In this document: positions 17,416-27,004 of the stretch, in pieces
Position numbering within the stretch: position 1 is the stretch's first letter
Layout of the letters: each line of letters starts with the position of its first letter
Source: Mycobacterium florentinum
GTDB lineage: Bacteria; Actinomycetota; Actinomycetes; Mycobacteriales; Mycobacteriaceae
Direction: 5' to 3'
Assembly (NCBI RefSeq): GCF_010730355.1
Contig: NZ_AP022576.1
Span: 62,001-126,000 of the forward strand
DNA: 64,000 bases
Program-made: the position numbers and the translations under genes
Notes under the pieces: model-generated
The model's database searches: none
Told to the model about the DNA's origin: nothing
The model's input: only the letters and a program-made list of their open reading frames with translations

Positions 17416-17913
17416 GTTCAGTACCTCCTGGTAATGCGTCTTGCCATGTGTAACTGGCTTGACAGGTTACGTATTTCCGGCCGGAGAACGGTAGCCGCAC
17501 GAGTCGGTTACTGGTTGGTGCGGTTACGCGGCGGGACTGCGTAACCCGGTGTTGCTCACTGCGCCCGACGGTACGGAGACGCCGCTGAACCAGCGCTGAG
17601 AAAACATCGGAATTCGGCCTGTAGCAGCTTTTGTGCGTACCGCAGGGGTTCTTTGCCGCAGGTTGTGGGGCTTTCGGCGACATTTGCTGCGGTCGTCCGG
17701 GGACGTTCCGGGCACCGCTGCGCCCGGCTTGGAATGCTGCGGCGGCACCCGGTGGCCGTCGCGAACCGCCCGGCCGGCCTGAGGATCGGATCGGCCGTGA
17801 GGCGCAGACAGCGACACACCGAAGCGTGCCGGAACGGTGAGGGCCGCCACGGCGACCGGAAGGGCTGTTTGCGCTGGTGGCCGTAACAGTGGTGCCGAGC
17901 ACTAAGCACCCGT
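17416..17913. other. Intergenic region before glnA2
   Basis: About 500 bp with no convincing gene on either strand; the open frames here lack start signals. It contains several GTAAC/GTTAC pentamers, including a hairpin with arms GGTTACGC (17522-17529) and GCGTAACC (17539-17546), and a TTGACA at 17459-17464 without a clear matching -10. It should hold the promoter of the small secreted gene (minus). Confidence 0.5.
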
Positions 17914-17945
17914 GTAACACGGTATTAACAGCAATTGCCTACTGT
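17914..17945 (+). promoter_or_regulatory. glnA2 leaderless promoter with GlnR-like half-matching box
   Basis: TACTGT (17940-17945) fits the -10 pattern and ends 7 nt before the glnA2 ATG, so the mRNA probably starts at the start codon; no Shine-Dalgarno is present. Just upstream, GTAAC-n6-TTAAC (17914-17929) resembles the GlnR consensus GTNAC-n6-GNAAC with one deviation in the second half. GlnR control of glnA2 is therefore only a possibility. Confidence 0.35.
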
Positions 17946-17952
17946 TCGTCGT

Positions 17953-19293
17953 ATGGATCGACAGAAGGAGTTCGTCCTCCGCACGCTGGAGGAACGCGAC
18001 ATTCGCTTCGTCCGGCTCTGGTTCACCGATGTGCTGGGGTACCTCAAGTCGGTCGCCATCGCCCCGGCCGAACTCGAGGGCGCCTTCGAGGAAGGCATCG
18101 GGTTCGATGGATCCTCGATCGAGGGCTTCTCCCGGGTTTCGGAATCCGACACCGTGGCAAACCCGGACCCGTCGACCTTCCAAGTGCTGCCCTGGGCGTC
18201 GCCCAGCGGCCACCACCACTCGGCGCGGATGTTCTGCGACATCACCATGCCGGACGGCTCGCCGTCCTGGGCCGACCCCCGGCACGTGCTGCGCCGCCAG
18301 CTGCAGAAGGCCAACGACCTTGGCTTTTCCTGCTACGTGCACCCCGAAATCGAATTCTTCTTGCTCAAACCCGGTCCCGACGACGGCACGCCGCCGGTGC
18401 CCGTCGACAACGCCGGCTACTTCGACCAGGCGATCCACGACTCCGCATCCAACTTCCGCCGGCACGCGATCGAGGCGCTCGAATTCATGGGCATCTCGGT
18501 GGAGTTCAGCCACCACGAGGGCGCGCCCGGCCAGCAGGAGATCGACCTGCGATTCGCCGACGCGCTATCGATGGCCGACAACGTGATGACGTTCCGCTAC
18601 GTCATTAAAGAAGTCGCGATCGAAAATGGTGCGCGGGCGTCGTTCATGCCCAAGCCATTCGGCGAACACCCGGGCTCGGCCATGCACACCCACATGAGCC
18701 TGTTCGAGGGCGACGTCAACGCCTTCCACAGTCCCGACGACCCGCTGCAGCTTTCCGACGTGGGCAAGTCGTTCATCGCCGGGATTCTCGAGCATGCCTC
18801 CGAGATCAGCGCGGTCACCAATCAATGGGTCAACTCGTATAAGCGCCTGGTTCATGGCGGCGAGGCGCCGACCGCGGCGTCGTGGGGCGCGGCCAACCGG
18901 TCCGCTCTGGTGCGGGTGCCGATGTACACCCCGCACAAGACGTCGTCGCGGCGCATCGAAGTTCGCAGCCCCGACTCGGCGTGCAACCCCTACCTGGCGT
19001 TCGCCGTGCTGCTGGCCGCCGGACTGCGCGGGGTGGAGAAGGGTTATGTGCTGGGCCCGCAGGCCGAGGACAACGTTTGGGATCTCACCCCCGAAGAGCG
19101 CCGCACGATGGGCTACCGCGAACTGCCCACCAGCCTCGACAGTGCGCTGCACGCCATGGAGGCCTCCGAGCTGGTCGCGGAAACGTTGGGGGAGCACGTC
19201 TTTGACTTCTTCCTACGCAACAAGCGCACGGAGTGGGCGAACTACCGCAGCCACGTCACGCCGTACGAGCTGAGCACCTACCTGTCGCTGTAG
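17953..19293 (+). CDS. glnA2: Glutamine synthetase type I, GlnA2
   Basis: This 446-aa GSI-family glutamine synthetase forms glutamine from glutamate, ammonia and ATP. Metal and substrate motifs are intact: GFDGSSIEGF, HPEIEFFLL, the HHEGAPGQQEID block, and the ATP-site segment ASFMPKPF. The region equivalent to the adenylylated tyrosine of GlnA1 reads VWDLTPEER, so the regulatory Tyr is missing and GlnE should not control this enzyme. In M. tuberculosis GlnA2 is not needed for growth, unlike GlnA1. The ATG at 17953 gives exactly the tuberculosis length. glnE follows 57 bp downstream. Confidence 0.96.
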   Translation: MDRQKEFVLRTLEERDIRFVRLWFTDVLGYLKSVAIAPAELEGAFEEGIGFDGSSIEGFSRVSESDTVANPDPSTFQVLPWASPSGHHHSARMFCDITMPDGSPSWADPRHVLRRQLQKANDLGFSCYVHPEIEFFLLKPGPDDGTPPVPVDNAGYFDQAIHDSASNFRRHAIEALEFMGISVEFSHHEGAPGQQEIDLRFADALSMADNVMTFRYVIKEVAIENGARASFMPKPFGEHPGSAMHTHMSLFEGDVNAFHSPDDPLQLSDVGKSFIAGILEHASEISAVTNQWVNSYKRLVHGGEAPTAASWGAANRSALVRVPMYTPHKTSSRRIEVRSPDSACNPYLAFAVLLAAGLRGVEKGYVLGPQAEDNVWDLTPEERRTMGYRELPTSLDSALHAMEASELVAETLGEHVFDFFLRNKRTEWANYRSHVTPYELSTYLSL

Positions 19294-19337
19294 CTCACAC
19301 GGGGTGCCGCTTGGTCTAAGAGATCGGCGGGTTGCGC

Positions 19338-19343
19338 TACCGT
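19338..19343 (+). promoter_or_regulatory. -10 box that sets the leaderless glnE start
   Basis: TACCGT fits TANNNT and ends 7 nt before the GTG at 19351. A TTG two codons earlier (19345) lies only 1 nt past the box and would not be in the mRNA, so the GTG is preferred. Confidence 0.45.
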
Positions 19344-19350
19344 TTTGGTC

Positions 19351-22329
19351 GTGACCCGACCAACGACTGAGCGCCCGAAGCTGCCCAGCGTCGGCCGGCT
19401 CGGGTTGGTCGACCCGCCCGCCAGTGAGCGTCTGGCGCAACTGGGCTGGACAGCCCGGGACGACAAGGCACACGTCGACCTGTTGTGGGCGTTGTCGCGG
19501 GCGCCCGATCCCGACGCCGCACTGCGCGCCCTGGTTCGGCTCGCCGAGAACCCGGACACCGGGTGGGACGAGCTCAACGCCGCGCTGCTCAGCGAACGCG
19601 CCCTGCGCGGGCGGCTGTTCTCGGTGCTGGGGTCGTCGCTGGCCCTCGGTGACCATCTGGTCGCCAACCCGAAGTCCTGGAAACTGCTGCGGGGCAAGGT
19701 CAAACTGCCGACCCGCGACGAGCTGCACCAGGCATTCGTCGACTGCGTGAACGACGCGCTGGCCGAGCCGAATTCGGTGGTGCCGCGGTTGTGCACGCTG
19801 TACCGCGACCACCTGCTGGTGCTGGCTGCCCTCGACCTGGCCGCGACGGTCGAGGACGAGCCGGTGCTGCCGTTCACCGAGGTCGGCGCCCAACTGTCCG
19901 ACATGGCCGACGCGGTGCTGGCGGCGTCGCTGCGGGCGGCCGAGGTCACCGTGTGCGGCGACCGGACGCCGCCGCGGCTGGCGGTCATCGCGATGGGCAA
20001 ATGCGGTGCCCGCGAATTGAACTACGTCAGCGACGTCGACATCATCTTCGTCGCCGAGCAGGCCGACACGCTGTCCAGCCGGGTGGCCACCGAGATGATG
20101 CGGGTGGCATCGACGGCGTGCTTCCAGGTGGATGCCGGGCTGCGGCCGGAGGGTCGCAGCGGTGAGCTGGTCCGCACCGTCGAGTCGCACGTCGCCTACT
20201 ACAAGCGCTGGGCGAAAACCTGGGAGTTCCAGGCGTTGCTGAAAGCCCGCGCCGCCGTTGGCGATTCCGAACTCGGCAAGCGCTATCTCGACGAGTTGAT
20301 GCCGATGGTCTGGATTGCCTGCGAGCGCGAGGACTTCGTCGTCGAAGTGCAGGCCATGCGGCGCCGTGTGGAGCAACTGGTGCCGTCCGAGGTTCGCAAC
20401 CGCGAGCTCAAGCTCGGCAGCGGCGGACTGCGCGATGTGGAGTTCGCCGTGCAGCTGCTGCAGTTGGTGCACGGGCGCAGCGACGAGTCCCTGCACGTGG
20501 CGTCCACGGTCGATGCGCTGGCCGCCCTGGGCGAGGGCGGCTACGTCGGCCGCGAGGACGCCGCGAACTTGACTGCCTCGTATGAGTTTCTGCGATTGCT
20601 CGAGCACCGGCTGCAACTGCAGCGGCTCAAGCGCACCCATCTGTTGCCGGAGGCCGACGACGAGGAGGCGGTGCGCTGGCTGGCGCGCGCGGCCCACATC
20701 CGTCCGGACGGCCGCCACGATGCGGCCGGCGTGCTGCGCGAGGAGCTCAAGCACCAGAACGTGCGGGTGTCCCAGCTGCACGCCAAGCTCTTCTACCAGC
20801 CGCTGCTGGAGTCGATCGGGCCGCCCGGCTTGGAGATCTCGCACGGCATGACGCCCGAAGCCGCCGAGCGCCAGCTGGCCGCGCTGGGCTACGAGGGGCC
20901 GCAGACCGCGCTGAACCACATGTCGGCGTTGGTCAACCAGAGCGGCCGCCGCGGGCGGGTGCAGTCGGTGCTGTTGCCCAGGCTGCTGAACTGGATGTCG
21001 TACACGCCGGATCCCGACGCCGGGTTGCTCGCCTACCGCCGGCTGTCCGAGGCGCTGGCGTCGGAAACCTGGTACCTGGCCACGCTGCGCGACAAGCCCG
21101 CCGTAGCCAGGCGGCTGATGAACGTGCTGGGGACGTCCAGCTACGTGCCGGACCTATTGATGCGCGCGCCCAGGGTGATTCAGGACTACGGCGACACGCC
21201 GACCGGCCCCAAGCTGATCGAGACCGAGCCCGCCGCGGTGGCTCGCGCGCTGATCGCCTCGGCGGCCCGGCATCAAGATCCGGTGCGGGCCATCGCCGCC
21301 GCCCGCACGCTGCGCCGTCGCGAGCTGGCGCGCATCGGTTCGGCGGACCTGCTCGGCATGCTCGAGGTACGGGACGTGTGCCAGGCGCTCACGTCGGTGT
21401 GGGTGGCCGTGCTGCAGGCGGCACTGGACGCACTGACCCGGGCCAACCTCCCCGAAGACCGCAAGGCGCCCGCGGTGATCGCCGTCATCGGCATGGGCAG
21501 GCTGGGCGGAGCCGAGCTGGGCTACGGGTCCGACGCCGACGTGATGTTCGTCTGCGAACCCGCCAGTGGCGTCGAGGATTCGGCCGCCGTCAAGTGGGCG
21601 ACGACGATCGCCGAGCAGGTGCGCACCCTGTTGGGAACGCCCAGCGTCGACCCGCCACTGGAGGTCGACGCGAACCTGCGACCGGAGGGCCGCAGCGGCG
21701 CGCTGGTCCGCACCCTGAGCTCCTACGCCGCCTACTACGAGCAGTGGGCACAGCCGTGGGAGATCCAGGCGTTGCTGCGCGCGCACGCGGTGGCCGGTGA
21801 TGCCGAATTGGGTCAGCGGTTCCTGCTGATGGCCGACAAGACGCGCTACCCGGCCGACGGCGTGTCCGCCGAGGCGGTGCACGAGATCCGCCGGATCAAG
21901 GCCCGCGTCGAATCCGAACGACTGCCACGCGGCGCCGACCCCAAAACCCATACCAAGCTCGGTCGCGGGGGACTGGCCGACGTCGAGTGGACGGTGCAGT
22001 TGCTGCAACTGCAGCACGCGCACGAGATCCCGGCGCTGCACAACACGTCGACTCTGGAATCGCTCGACGTGATCGCCGAGCAGGGGCTGGTGCCCGCGGA
22101 CGAGGTGGACCTGCTGCGCCAGGCCTGGTTGACCGCGACGCGCGCCCGCAACGCGCTGGTACTGGTTCGCGGCAAGCCGACCGATCAGCTGCCGGGGCCC
22201 GGACGTCAGCTCAATGCGGTTGCGGTCGCCGCGGGCTGGCACAACGACGACGGAAGTGAGTTCTTGGACAACTATCTGCGGGTAACCCGGCGTGCAAAAG
22301 CGGTGGTGCGCAAGGTGTTCGGGACTTGA
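19351..22329 (+). CDS. glnE: Bifunctional glutamine synthetase adenylyltransferase/deadenylase
   Basis: GlnE (992 aa from the GTG) adds AMP to, and removes it from, a Tyr of GlnA1 according to nitrogen status. It has two nucleotidyltransferase domains. The N-terminal one carries the Asp pair in [11 protein letters not shown] (about residue 228) and the C-terminal one [11 protein letters not shown] (about 730). Each is followed by the paired PEGRSG and [10 protein letters not shown] or [10 protein letters not shown] helical regions. The gene is essential in M. tuberculosis. Its target glnA1 lies 6 kb away on the opposite strand with Tyr406 intact. The next gene overlaps the stop. Confidence 0.97.
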   Translation: MTRPTTERPKLPSVGRLGLVDPPASERLAQLGWTARDDKAHVDLLWALSRAPDPDAALRALVRLAENPDTGWDELNAALLSERALRGRLFSVLGSSLALGDHLVANPKSWKLLRGKVKLPTRDELHQAFVDCVNDALAEPNSVVPRLCTLYRDHLLVLAALDLAATVEDEPVLPFTEVGAQLSDMADAVLAASLRAAEVTVCGDRTPPRLAVIAMGKCGARELNYVSDVDIIFVAEQADTLSSRVATEMMRVASTACFQVDAGLRPEGRSGELVRTVESHVAYYKRWAKTWEFQALLKARAAVGDSELGKRYLDELMPMVWIACEREDFVVEVQAMRRRVEQLVPSEVRNRELKLGSGGLRDVEFAVQLLQLVHGRSDESLHVASTVDALAALGEGGYVGREDAANLTASYEFLRLLEHRLQLQRLKRTHLLPEADDEEAVRWLARAAHIRPDGRHDAAGVLREELKHQNVRVSQLHAKLFYQPLLESIGPPGLEISHGMTPEAAERQLAALGYEGPQTALNHMSALVNQSGRRGRVQSVLLPRLLNWMSYTPDPDAGLLAYRRLSEALASETWYLATLRDKPAVARRLMNVLGTSSYVPDLLMRAPRVIQDYGDTPTGPKLIETEPAAVARALIASAARHQDPVRAIAAARTLRRRELARIGSADLLGMLEVRDVCQALTSVWVAVLQAALDALTRANLPEDRKAPAVIAVIGMGRLGGAELGYGSDADVMFVCEPASGVEDSAAVKWATTIAEQVRTLLGTPSVDPPLEVDANLRPEGRSGALVRTLSSYAAYYEQWAQPWEIQALLRAHAVAGDAELGQRFLLMADKTRYPADGVSAEAVHEIRRIKARVESERLPRGADPKTHTKLGRGGLADVEWTVQLLQLQHAHEIPALHNTSTLESLDVIAEQGLVPADEVDLLRQAWLTATRARNALVLVRGKPTDQLPGPGRQLNAVAVAAGWHNDDGSEFLDNYLRVTRRAKAVVRKVFGT

Positions 22330-22970
22330 GTCAGGGAGCCGGCGCGTTCGACGCGATGTTCGAGGTGCTCAGCGCCGCCGAGGCTGATCGGGTGACGGGT
22401 CTCTACGCTCCGCTGGCCGAGGCGGTTCGCGAACTCATCGACGCCACCATCCGCACCGAGGCCGACGACGATGCCGTCGCTCACGCGCGCACTCAGATCG
22501 AGGCCGTCACCCAGCTGCTGCGCCAACGGACCCGGCCGGTCGGAGTCACCTTCCGGGTCGGTGATCGTCCACTGCCGTTGGGCAACGCGGCGATCGGCTT
22601 GTGCAACCCGATCGCCCCGCCGGTCGTCGTCCACCACGACGGTAACGGGCGCTGCTGGAGCGAGTTCGTCCTCGGGTCGGCCTACGAGGGCCCGCCCGGC
22701 CGGGTGCACGGCGGCGTGAGCGCCCTCGTCCTCGACCACATGCTCGGCGAGGCGGCCAGCGAGGGATTGTCCCGGGCGCGGTTCACCGGAACCATCACCG
22801 TGAAGTACCTGCGCGGCACACCCCTGGGCCCGCTTCGTTGCGACGCCTGGATCGACCGCACCGAAGGCGCCAAAGCCTTTGCGAAGGGCTCTATTTCGGA
22901 TGCGGAAGGGGTGACCGTGGAGGCAGAAGGCGTCTTCATCGAGCCGGCGTGGGCGCGGGACATTCAATGA
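22326..22970 (+). CDS. PaaI-type hotdog thioesterase
   Basis: This 214-aa protein has a C-terminal hotdog fold: [20 protein letters not shown] is the PaaI-type active-site helix, and [16 protein letters not shown] the following strand. It is expected to hydrolyse acyl-CoA thioesters, substrate unknown. The TTG at 22326 overlaps the glnE stop (TTGA); an ATG 30 bp further on (22356) is an alternative start. It shares a 4-bp overlap with the oxidoreductase gene that follows, so glnE, thioesterase and oxidoreductase may be one transcript. Confidence 0.82.
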   Translation: MSQGAGAFDAMFEVLSAAEADRVTGLYAPLAEAVRELIDATIRTEADDDAVAHARTQIEAVTQLLRQRTRPVGVTFRVGDRPLPLGNAAIGLCNPIAPPVVVHHDGNGRCWSEFVLGSAYEGPPGRVHGGVSALVLDHMLGEAASEGLSRARFTGTITVKYLRGTPLGPLRCDAWIDRTEGAKAFAKGSISDAEGVTVEAEGVFIEPAWARDIQ

Positions 22971-23827
22971 AGTTCTACATCAGCAGTGCGTTCCTGAACA
23001 CCCGGGAGATCATCGAGATCGCCAAGGCCGCCGACGAACTCGGCTACGACGGCATCGGCATACCCGATCATGTGGTGAACCTGGAGACGCTCGACACGCC
23101 GTACCCGTACACCAAAGACGGCGAACGACGCTGGCAGCCGTTCACCGACTGGCCCGACCCCTGGGTGCTGGCCGGCGCCCTGGCGCAGGTCACCACCCGG
23201 CTGCGGTTCGTCACCACGGTCTACATTCCCGCGATGCGCAATCCCTACTCGGCGGCCAAAGCCATTGGTACCGCGGCGGTTTTGGCGTCCGGACGCATCG
23301 AGCTCGGTATCGGTGTCGGCTGGTGCCGCGAGGAATTCGCCCTGATGACCGAACAGTTCGACGCCCGCGGCAAGCGCACCGACGAGATGATCGAGCTGAT
23401 GCGGGCGCTGTGGGCGCCCGGCTGGACGGAGTTCGACGGCGACTTCTACAAGACGCCGCGGCTGGAGATGCAACCGACGCCGCCGCCGATACCCGTCTAC
23501 GTCGGCGGGCTCAGCGACGCCGCTTTGCGCCGCGCCGCACGCAACGACGGCTGGATCGGCGATCTGATCAAGTCCGAACACGCCATCGAGGCGGTGGGCA
23601 AGCTGCGTGAACTGCGCGCTCAAAAGGGTTTAACCATGGATGATTTCACCATCCTGACGCCACTCACCGACGCCTTTACCACCGCCGACTACCAACGCGT
23701 CGCCGATGCCGGTATCACCGGCATCATCACGATGCCATGGATGTTCTACTCGGGACCCGACGCCACGCTCGACGACAAGATCGATGGCATGCAGCGCTTC
23801 CGCAAGGATCTCGCACTCGACGGCTAG
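22967..23827 (+). CDS. LLM-class F420-dependent oxidoreductase
   Basis: This 286-aa luciferase-like (TIM-barrel) protein has the N-terminal [15 protein letters not shown] strand and ELGYDGIGIPDHV, then RIELGIGVGWCREEF, the usual cofactor-binding turn of mycobacterial F420 enzymes, and VYVGGLSDAALRRAAR. F420 rather than FMN is inferred from relatives. Its ATG overlaps the thioesterase stop (ATGA). Substrate unknown. Confidence 0.87.
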   Translation: MKFYISSAFLNTREIIEIAKAADELGYDGIGIPDHVVNLETLDTPYPYTKDGERRWQPFTDWPDPWVLAGALAQVTTRLRFVTTVYIPAMRNPYSAAKAIGTAAVLASGRIELGIGVGWCREEFALMTEQFDARGKRTDEMIELMRALWAPGWTEFDGDFYKTPRLEMQPTPPPIPVYVGGLSDAALRRAARNDGWIGDLIKSEHAIEAVGKLRELRAQKGLTMDDFTILTPLTDAFTTADYQRVADAGITGIITMPWMFYSGPDATLDDKIDGMQRFRKDLALDG

Positions 23828-23859
23828 ACGGCGAGTTCGGTCGCCGCCATACTCGATGC

Positions 23860-24081
23860 ATGCCCTTCACGGTTGTGTTCAGCAACGGCGAACCGCGCGA
23901 CTACGGCGTATTCGACAAGTACGAAGTCACGGATGCGGGCGTGTTGGTCATCGACATGCATCGCGAGGACGTCAAGCGGCACTACATCGCTCCCGGAAGT
24001 TGGCTGGAGGTTGTCGATATGGCCGACGGGCAGCCCGCCGGCGCATCGCGCGGGATCTTGGGCGTCAGACCTACCCGCTAA
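23860..24081 (+). CDS. Small hypothetical protein
   Basis: This 73-aa protein reads MPFTVVFSNGEPRDYG at the start; the body is rich in beta-forming residues with several acidic ones, and there is no signal peptide or Cys. It lies between the oxidoreductase and a lipoprotein gene on the same strand. Not recognised. Codon use with GC-rich third positions supports a real gene. Confidence 0.55.
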   Translation: MPFTVVFSNGEPRDYGVFDKYEVTDAGVLVIDMHREDVKRHYIAPGSWLEVVDMADGQPAGASRGILGVRPTR

Positions 24082-24114
24082 TCCGCCGCGACGATTCTGC
24101 CCAGGGGAGGAAAC

Positions 24115-24612
24115 ATGAGGCATCAAACGTGTGTGGTGGCCGCGGTGACCGTCGGTGTGGTCGTCGCGGGCTGCAGCAGTTCGCCGGGGCCGAGCACCGC
24201 GTCGGGCACCAGTACCACGAGCGCGAAGACGGTCACCACCACGGTGTCGCAGACCCCGACGGCCTCGGCCGCCGGCACGGATCTGCGGTCGCTGATTCCG
24301 ACGCCGGCCAGCACGCAGCGGACCGACGGTCCCGATTCCATCGCGGACAACGGCATCCATCTGCACTTCCTCGTCACCGGCTCGCCGAGCGATGTGATGC
24401 CCGGTTATAAGACCGCGCTGGAGGCCGCGAGCTGGGCAGTGACCGTCGAGAGCTCGGGCGGCGGTCGCGGCGGCGGTGGTGCGACCTACACCGGAACCAA
24501 CGGCAGCACCTACGGCGTGTTCTCCGGTGGCGGCTACGGCGCCACGACCGACATCGATGCGTGCGCGTGGCCGGCCAAGCCGGCCAACCCGGACTGCGGT
24601 CACCACCAATAG
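24115..24612 (+). CDS. Lipoprotein of unknown function
   Basis: This 165-aa protein has a signal peptide with lipobox VVAGC (Cys20), then a Ser/Thr-rich linker of about 30 residues and a globular part ending in a Gly-rich loop (GGGRGGGG) and two Cys (DACAW, PDCGHH) that may pair. The Shine-Dalgarno AGGGGAGG is close to the ATG. It should be anchored outside the cytoplasmic membrane. Function unknown. Confidence 0.72.
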   Translation: MRHQTCVVAAVTVGVVVAGCSSSPGPSTASGTSTTSAKTVTTTVSQTPTASAAGTDLRSLIPTPASTQRTDGPDSIADNGIHLHFLVTGSPSDVMPGYKTALEAASWAVTVESSGGGRGGGGATYTGTNGSTYGVFSGGGYGATTDIDACAWPAKPANPDCGHHQ

Positions 24613-24751
24613 CGGCCGGGCCCCGGCGGTACCGCGCGTTATCGCCCAGCCTTTCAACACCTTTGACGCCAGTCGCGTCCGGCCGGACGGCGTTTGGGCG
24701 CCTGGCCTGGTTGTGTCTCCCTGCCTTGCTCGTGCACGCCGTTGAATAAAT

Positions 24752-24780
24752 CGGTATGGTCATACCGTATAGATATACCG
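24752..24780. promoter_or_regulatory. TetR-type operator upstream of FAD oxidoreductase
   Basis: CGGTATG (24752-24758) and CATACCG (24761-24767) form a perfect 7-bp inverted repeat with a 2-bp centre. A further half site TATACCG ends at 24780. The palindrome lies 36 bp before the oxidoreductase ATG. A similar CGGTA-T-TACCG palindrome precedes the TetR gene at 26233, so the same regulator probably binds both. Confidence 0.55.
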
Positions 24781-24803
24781 ATCAGAAGTGAAAGGGACCG
24801 GAG

Positions 24804-26201
24804 ATGGAATCGTGGCGTAACAATATTTCGGTGCTTCGGGGCGTGCTGCGGGGACCTGTCTTCACCGCTGACGACTCGGCGTTCGACAGCGAAGTGGCGG
24901 TGTTCAACATGGCGGTGCGGCACCGCCCCGCGCTCGTGGTCGGTGCTACGGGCGCCGGAGACGTGTCCGAGGCCGTCAGGTTCGCGGCACGCAACGGCCT
25001 TAATGTCGCGGTCCTCAACACCGGTCATGGACCGACCGTCGGGGCCGACGCGGACACATTGATGATCACGATGAGGCGGATGTCGGGAATCATCATTGAC
25101 GCCGAAAAGCATTGGGCCCGAGTCGATGCCGGAGTTCGATTCGGTCAGCTGGTCGACGCCGCCGCACTCTACGGACTGGCTCCGCTGCCCGGTTCCTCGC
25201 CCGGGGTCGGTGTGGTCGGCTACACGCTGGCCGGCGGCGCGAGTTCCACGATGGGGCGCAAGTACGGCTGGGCCGCCGATCATGTCACCGCCATGGATGT
25301 GGTCACCGCCGATGGCGAATTACGCCGTGTGTCATCCGAATCAGAATCCGATCTGTTCGGCGCGCTGCTGGGTGGAACGAGCAACTTCGGGGTGGTCGTC
25401 GCGATGGAGTTCGGACTCTTCCCGGTGACTTCGTTGTATGCCGGCGCGCTCTTCTATTCCGGTCAGCACACCCGGCAGGTACTGCAGGCTTACCGAGATC
25501 TCACTGCGTCCGCGCCTGACGAACTGACGACCGGCTTCGCGCTGCTGAATCTCCCGCCGCTACCCGGACTGCCACCATTCATGAAGGGGCAATTGACCGT
25601 ATCGGTGCGGATCTCCTATGTCGGGGACGCGTCCGCCGGCTCGGCTCTGATCGATCCGCTGCGGGTGGCGGCCCCCGTGCTGGCCGACAGTGTGGCCAGC
25701 ATCCCGTACAGCCAGTTCGCCAGCATCAGCAACGACCCGACCGATCCAGCGCCCGCCGTCGAGCATTTCGGGCTGCTTCGCGAACTGACCGATGACACCA
25801 TTGACGCGATCGTCGACGTGGTCGGTCCCGATTCCGGCAGCGCGATCAACATCGTCGACATCCGGCATCTGCAAGGAGCTTTCAGCAAGCCGGCGCCCTT
25901 CCCCAACGCCGTCGGCGCGCGCGACGCCGCGTTCGCCATGTTCGGTCTGACGGTGGTGCCGCCGGGACGGGAAGTGGCGGATTACCGTGACTCGGGCCGC
26001 GAACTCCTTGGGGCACTGCGTCCGTGGCTGCACGACATGACCAACCCGAGTTTCGTAGGTCCGGCCGACACGCTCGATGATCGCATCAAGCGGGTCTATC
26101 ACCCCGAGGTCTACGACAAATTGCAGACGGTCAAGGAACACTATGACCCGTACAACAGGTTCCGGCTCAACCACAACATCCCGCCGCGGTTCGCCGCGTA
26201 A
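24804..26201 (+). CDS. FAD-binding (PCMH/BBE type) oxidoreductase
   Basis: This 465-aa protein has an N-terminal FAD-binding PCMH domain (about 38-210) and a C-terminal berberine-bridge-like tail (DPYNRFRLNHNIPP). NTGHGPTVG places His75 where such enzymes attach FAD. The second attachment Cys of bicovalent members is absent (YGWAADHV), so at most one covalent bond is expected. No signal peptide, so cytosolic. Substrate unknown; relatives oxidise alcohols, sugars or alkaloid-like compounds. A palindromic operator precedes it and a TetR gene follows 54 bp downstream, forming a regulator-target pair. Confidence 0.87.
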   Translation: MESWRNNISVLRGVLRGPVFTADDSAFDSEVAVFNMAVRHRPALVVGATGAGDVSEAVRFAARNGLNVAVLNTGHGPTVGADADTLMITMRRMSGIIIDAEKHWARVDAGVRFGQLVDAAALYGLAPLPGSSPGVGVVGYTLAGGASSTMGRKYGWAADHVTAMDVVTADGELRRVSSESESDLFGALLGGTSNFGVVVAMEFGLFPVTSLYAGALFYSGQHTRQVLQAYRDLTASAPDELTTGFALLNLPPLPGLPPFMKGQLTVSVRISYVGDASAGSALIDPLRVAAPVLADSVASIPYSQFASISNDPTDPAPAVEHFGLLRELTDDTIDAIVDVVGPDSGSAINIVDIRHLQGAFSKPAPFPNAVGARDAAFAMFGLTVVPPGREVADYRDSGRELLGALRPWLHDMTNPSFVGPADTLDDRIKRVYHPEVYDKLQTVKEHYDPYNRFRLNHNIPPRFAA

Positions 26202-26232
26202 GGGCGCGGCCGGTGTTTGGCTTGATTGAGCT

Positions 26233-26255
26233 CGGTATTACCGTACCATATAGTA
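26233..26255. promoter_or_regulatory. TetR-type operator upstream of the tetR gene
   Basis: CGGTATTACCG (26233-26243) is an 11-bp palindrome with a single central base. It is followed by GTACCATATAG and the start codon region. It shares CGGTAT and ACCGTA blocks with the site at 24752 and suggests autoregulation. Confidence 0.5.
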
Positions 26256-26867
26256 ATGGCTGTTGATCGTCGAATCCGACGAGCCGGCGGTGCGCGCCGC
26301 GCCGCGGCGGTCCAAGCGGCCGCCTCGGTGCTGGCGGATCGGGGGTACGAAAATGCCCGCTTCGCCGATGTCGCGCAGGCAAGCGGCACGGCCATCAGCA
26401 CGCTGCAGAACTACTTCGGCTCGCGCGAGGACATGCTGATCGAGGCGATGCGGTACACGACCGAGTCCGAGGTGGCCGCCTTCGAGACGGTGGCCGATGC
26501 CGAGAGCGACCCGTGGAATCGCCTGGTGGCCATGATCGACCGCAACCTGAACACCCCGGTTCGTAACCACCAGCTGCTGCTCGAATTCTGGCGCTCGGGC
26601 ATCCGGGACGAGGAGTTGCGTGATTACGGCGAGGAGGGCTGGTCTCGTTACCGGGCTCCCTTCGTGCGAACCGTGATCGAGGGTCGCGACGCCGGCGTCT
26701 TCGCGCCGGTGGTCGCGCCCGAGGACGTCGTCGATCTGCTGTTCGCCACGCTCGTCGGCGCCATGATTCCGCGGGTGCTGCGCTTTCCCAGTCCGTCGGC
26801 CGATCGCTTCCGAACCGCGTTGCTGCGCCAACTTGCCGGGACGCTCGGGCGCCCCGGGTACGAGTAG
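26256..26867 (+). CDS. TetR/AcrR family transcriptional regulator
   Basis: This 203-aa regulator has an N-terminal helix-turn-helix (about 20-65: ARFADVAQASGTAISTLQNYFGSRE) and a helical C-terminal ligand domain. The ATG at 26256 directly follows the palindrome; an in-frame start 30 bp upstream would sit inside it. It likely represses itself and the FAD oxidoreductase gene, judged from the two matching palindromes. Ligand unknown. Confidence 0.83.
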   Translation: MAVDRRIRRAGGARRAAAVQAAASVLADRGYENARFADVAQASGTAISTLQNYFGSREDMLIEAMRYTTESEVAAFETVADAESDPWNRLVAMIDRNLNTPVRNHQLLLEFWRSGIRDEELRDYGEEGWSRYRAPFVRTVIEGRDAGVFAPVVAPEDVVDLLFATLVGAMIPRVLRFPSPSADRFRTALLRQLAGTLGRPGYE

Positions 26868-27004
26868 GCCGGCGTTCAGCGCCCGGCGGCCCGGCGAAAC
26901 ACTAACGGGGGATTGCCAGCGGCCGAAAACTCCGCGATGCCGCTGTCTGGTTTCGTTGTGCGCGCTAGGTCTTCGCGCAATGACATGACAGCGAAGGACT
27001 GCGG

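Noticed and set aside
19345..19350. TTG start for glnE
   Set aside because: Only 1 nt past the -10 box; the GTG two codons later fits a leaderless start.
19213..20919. A 568-codon frame antisense to glnE
   Set aside because: glnE shows both adenylyltransferase domains in the other direction; the antisense frame has no recognisable domain.
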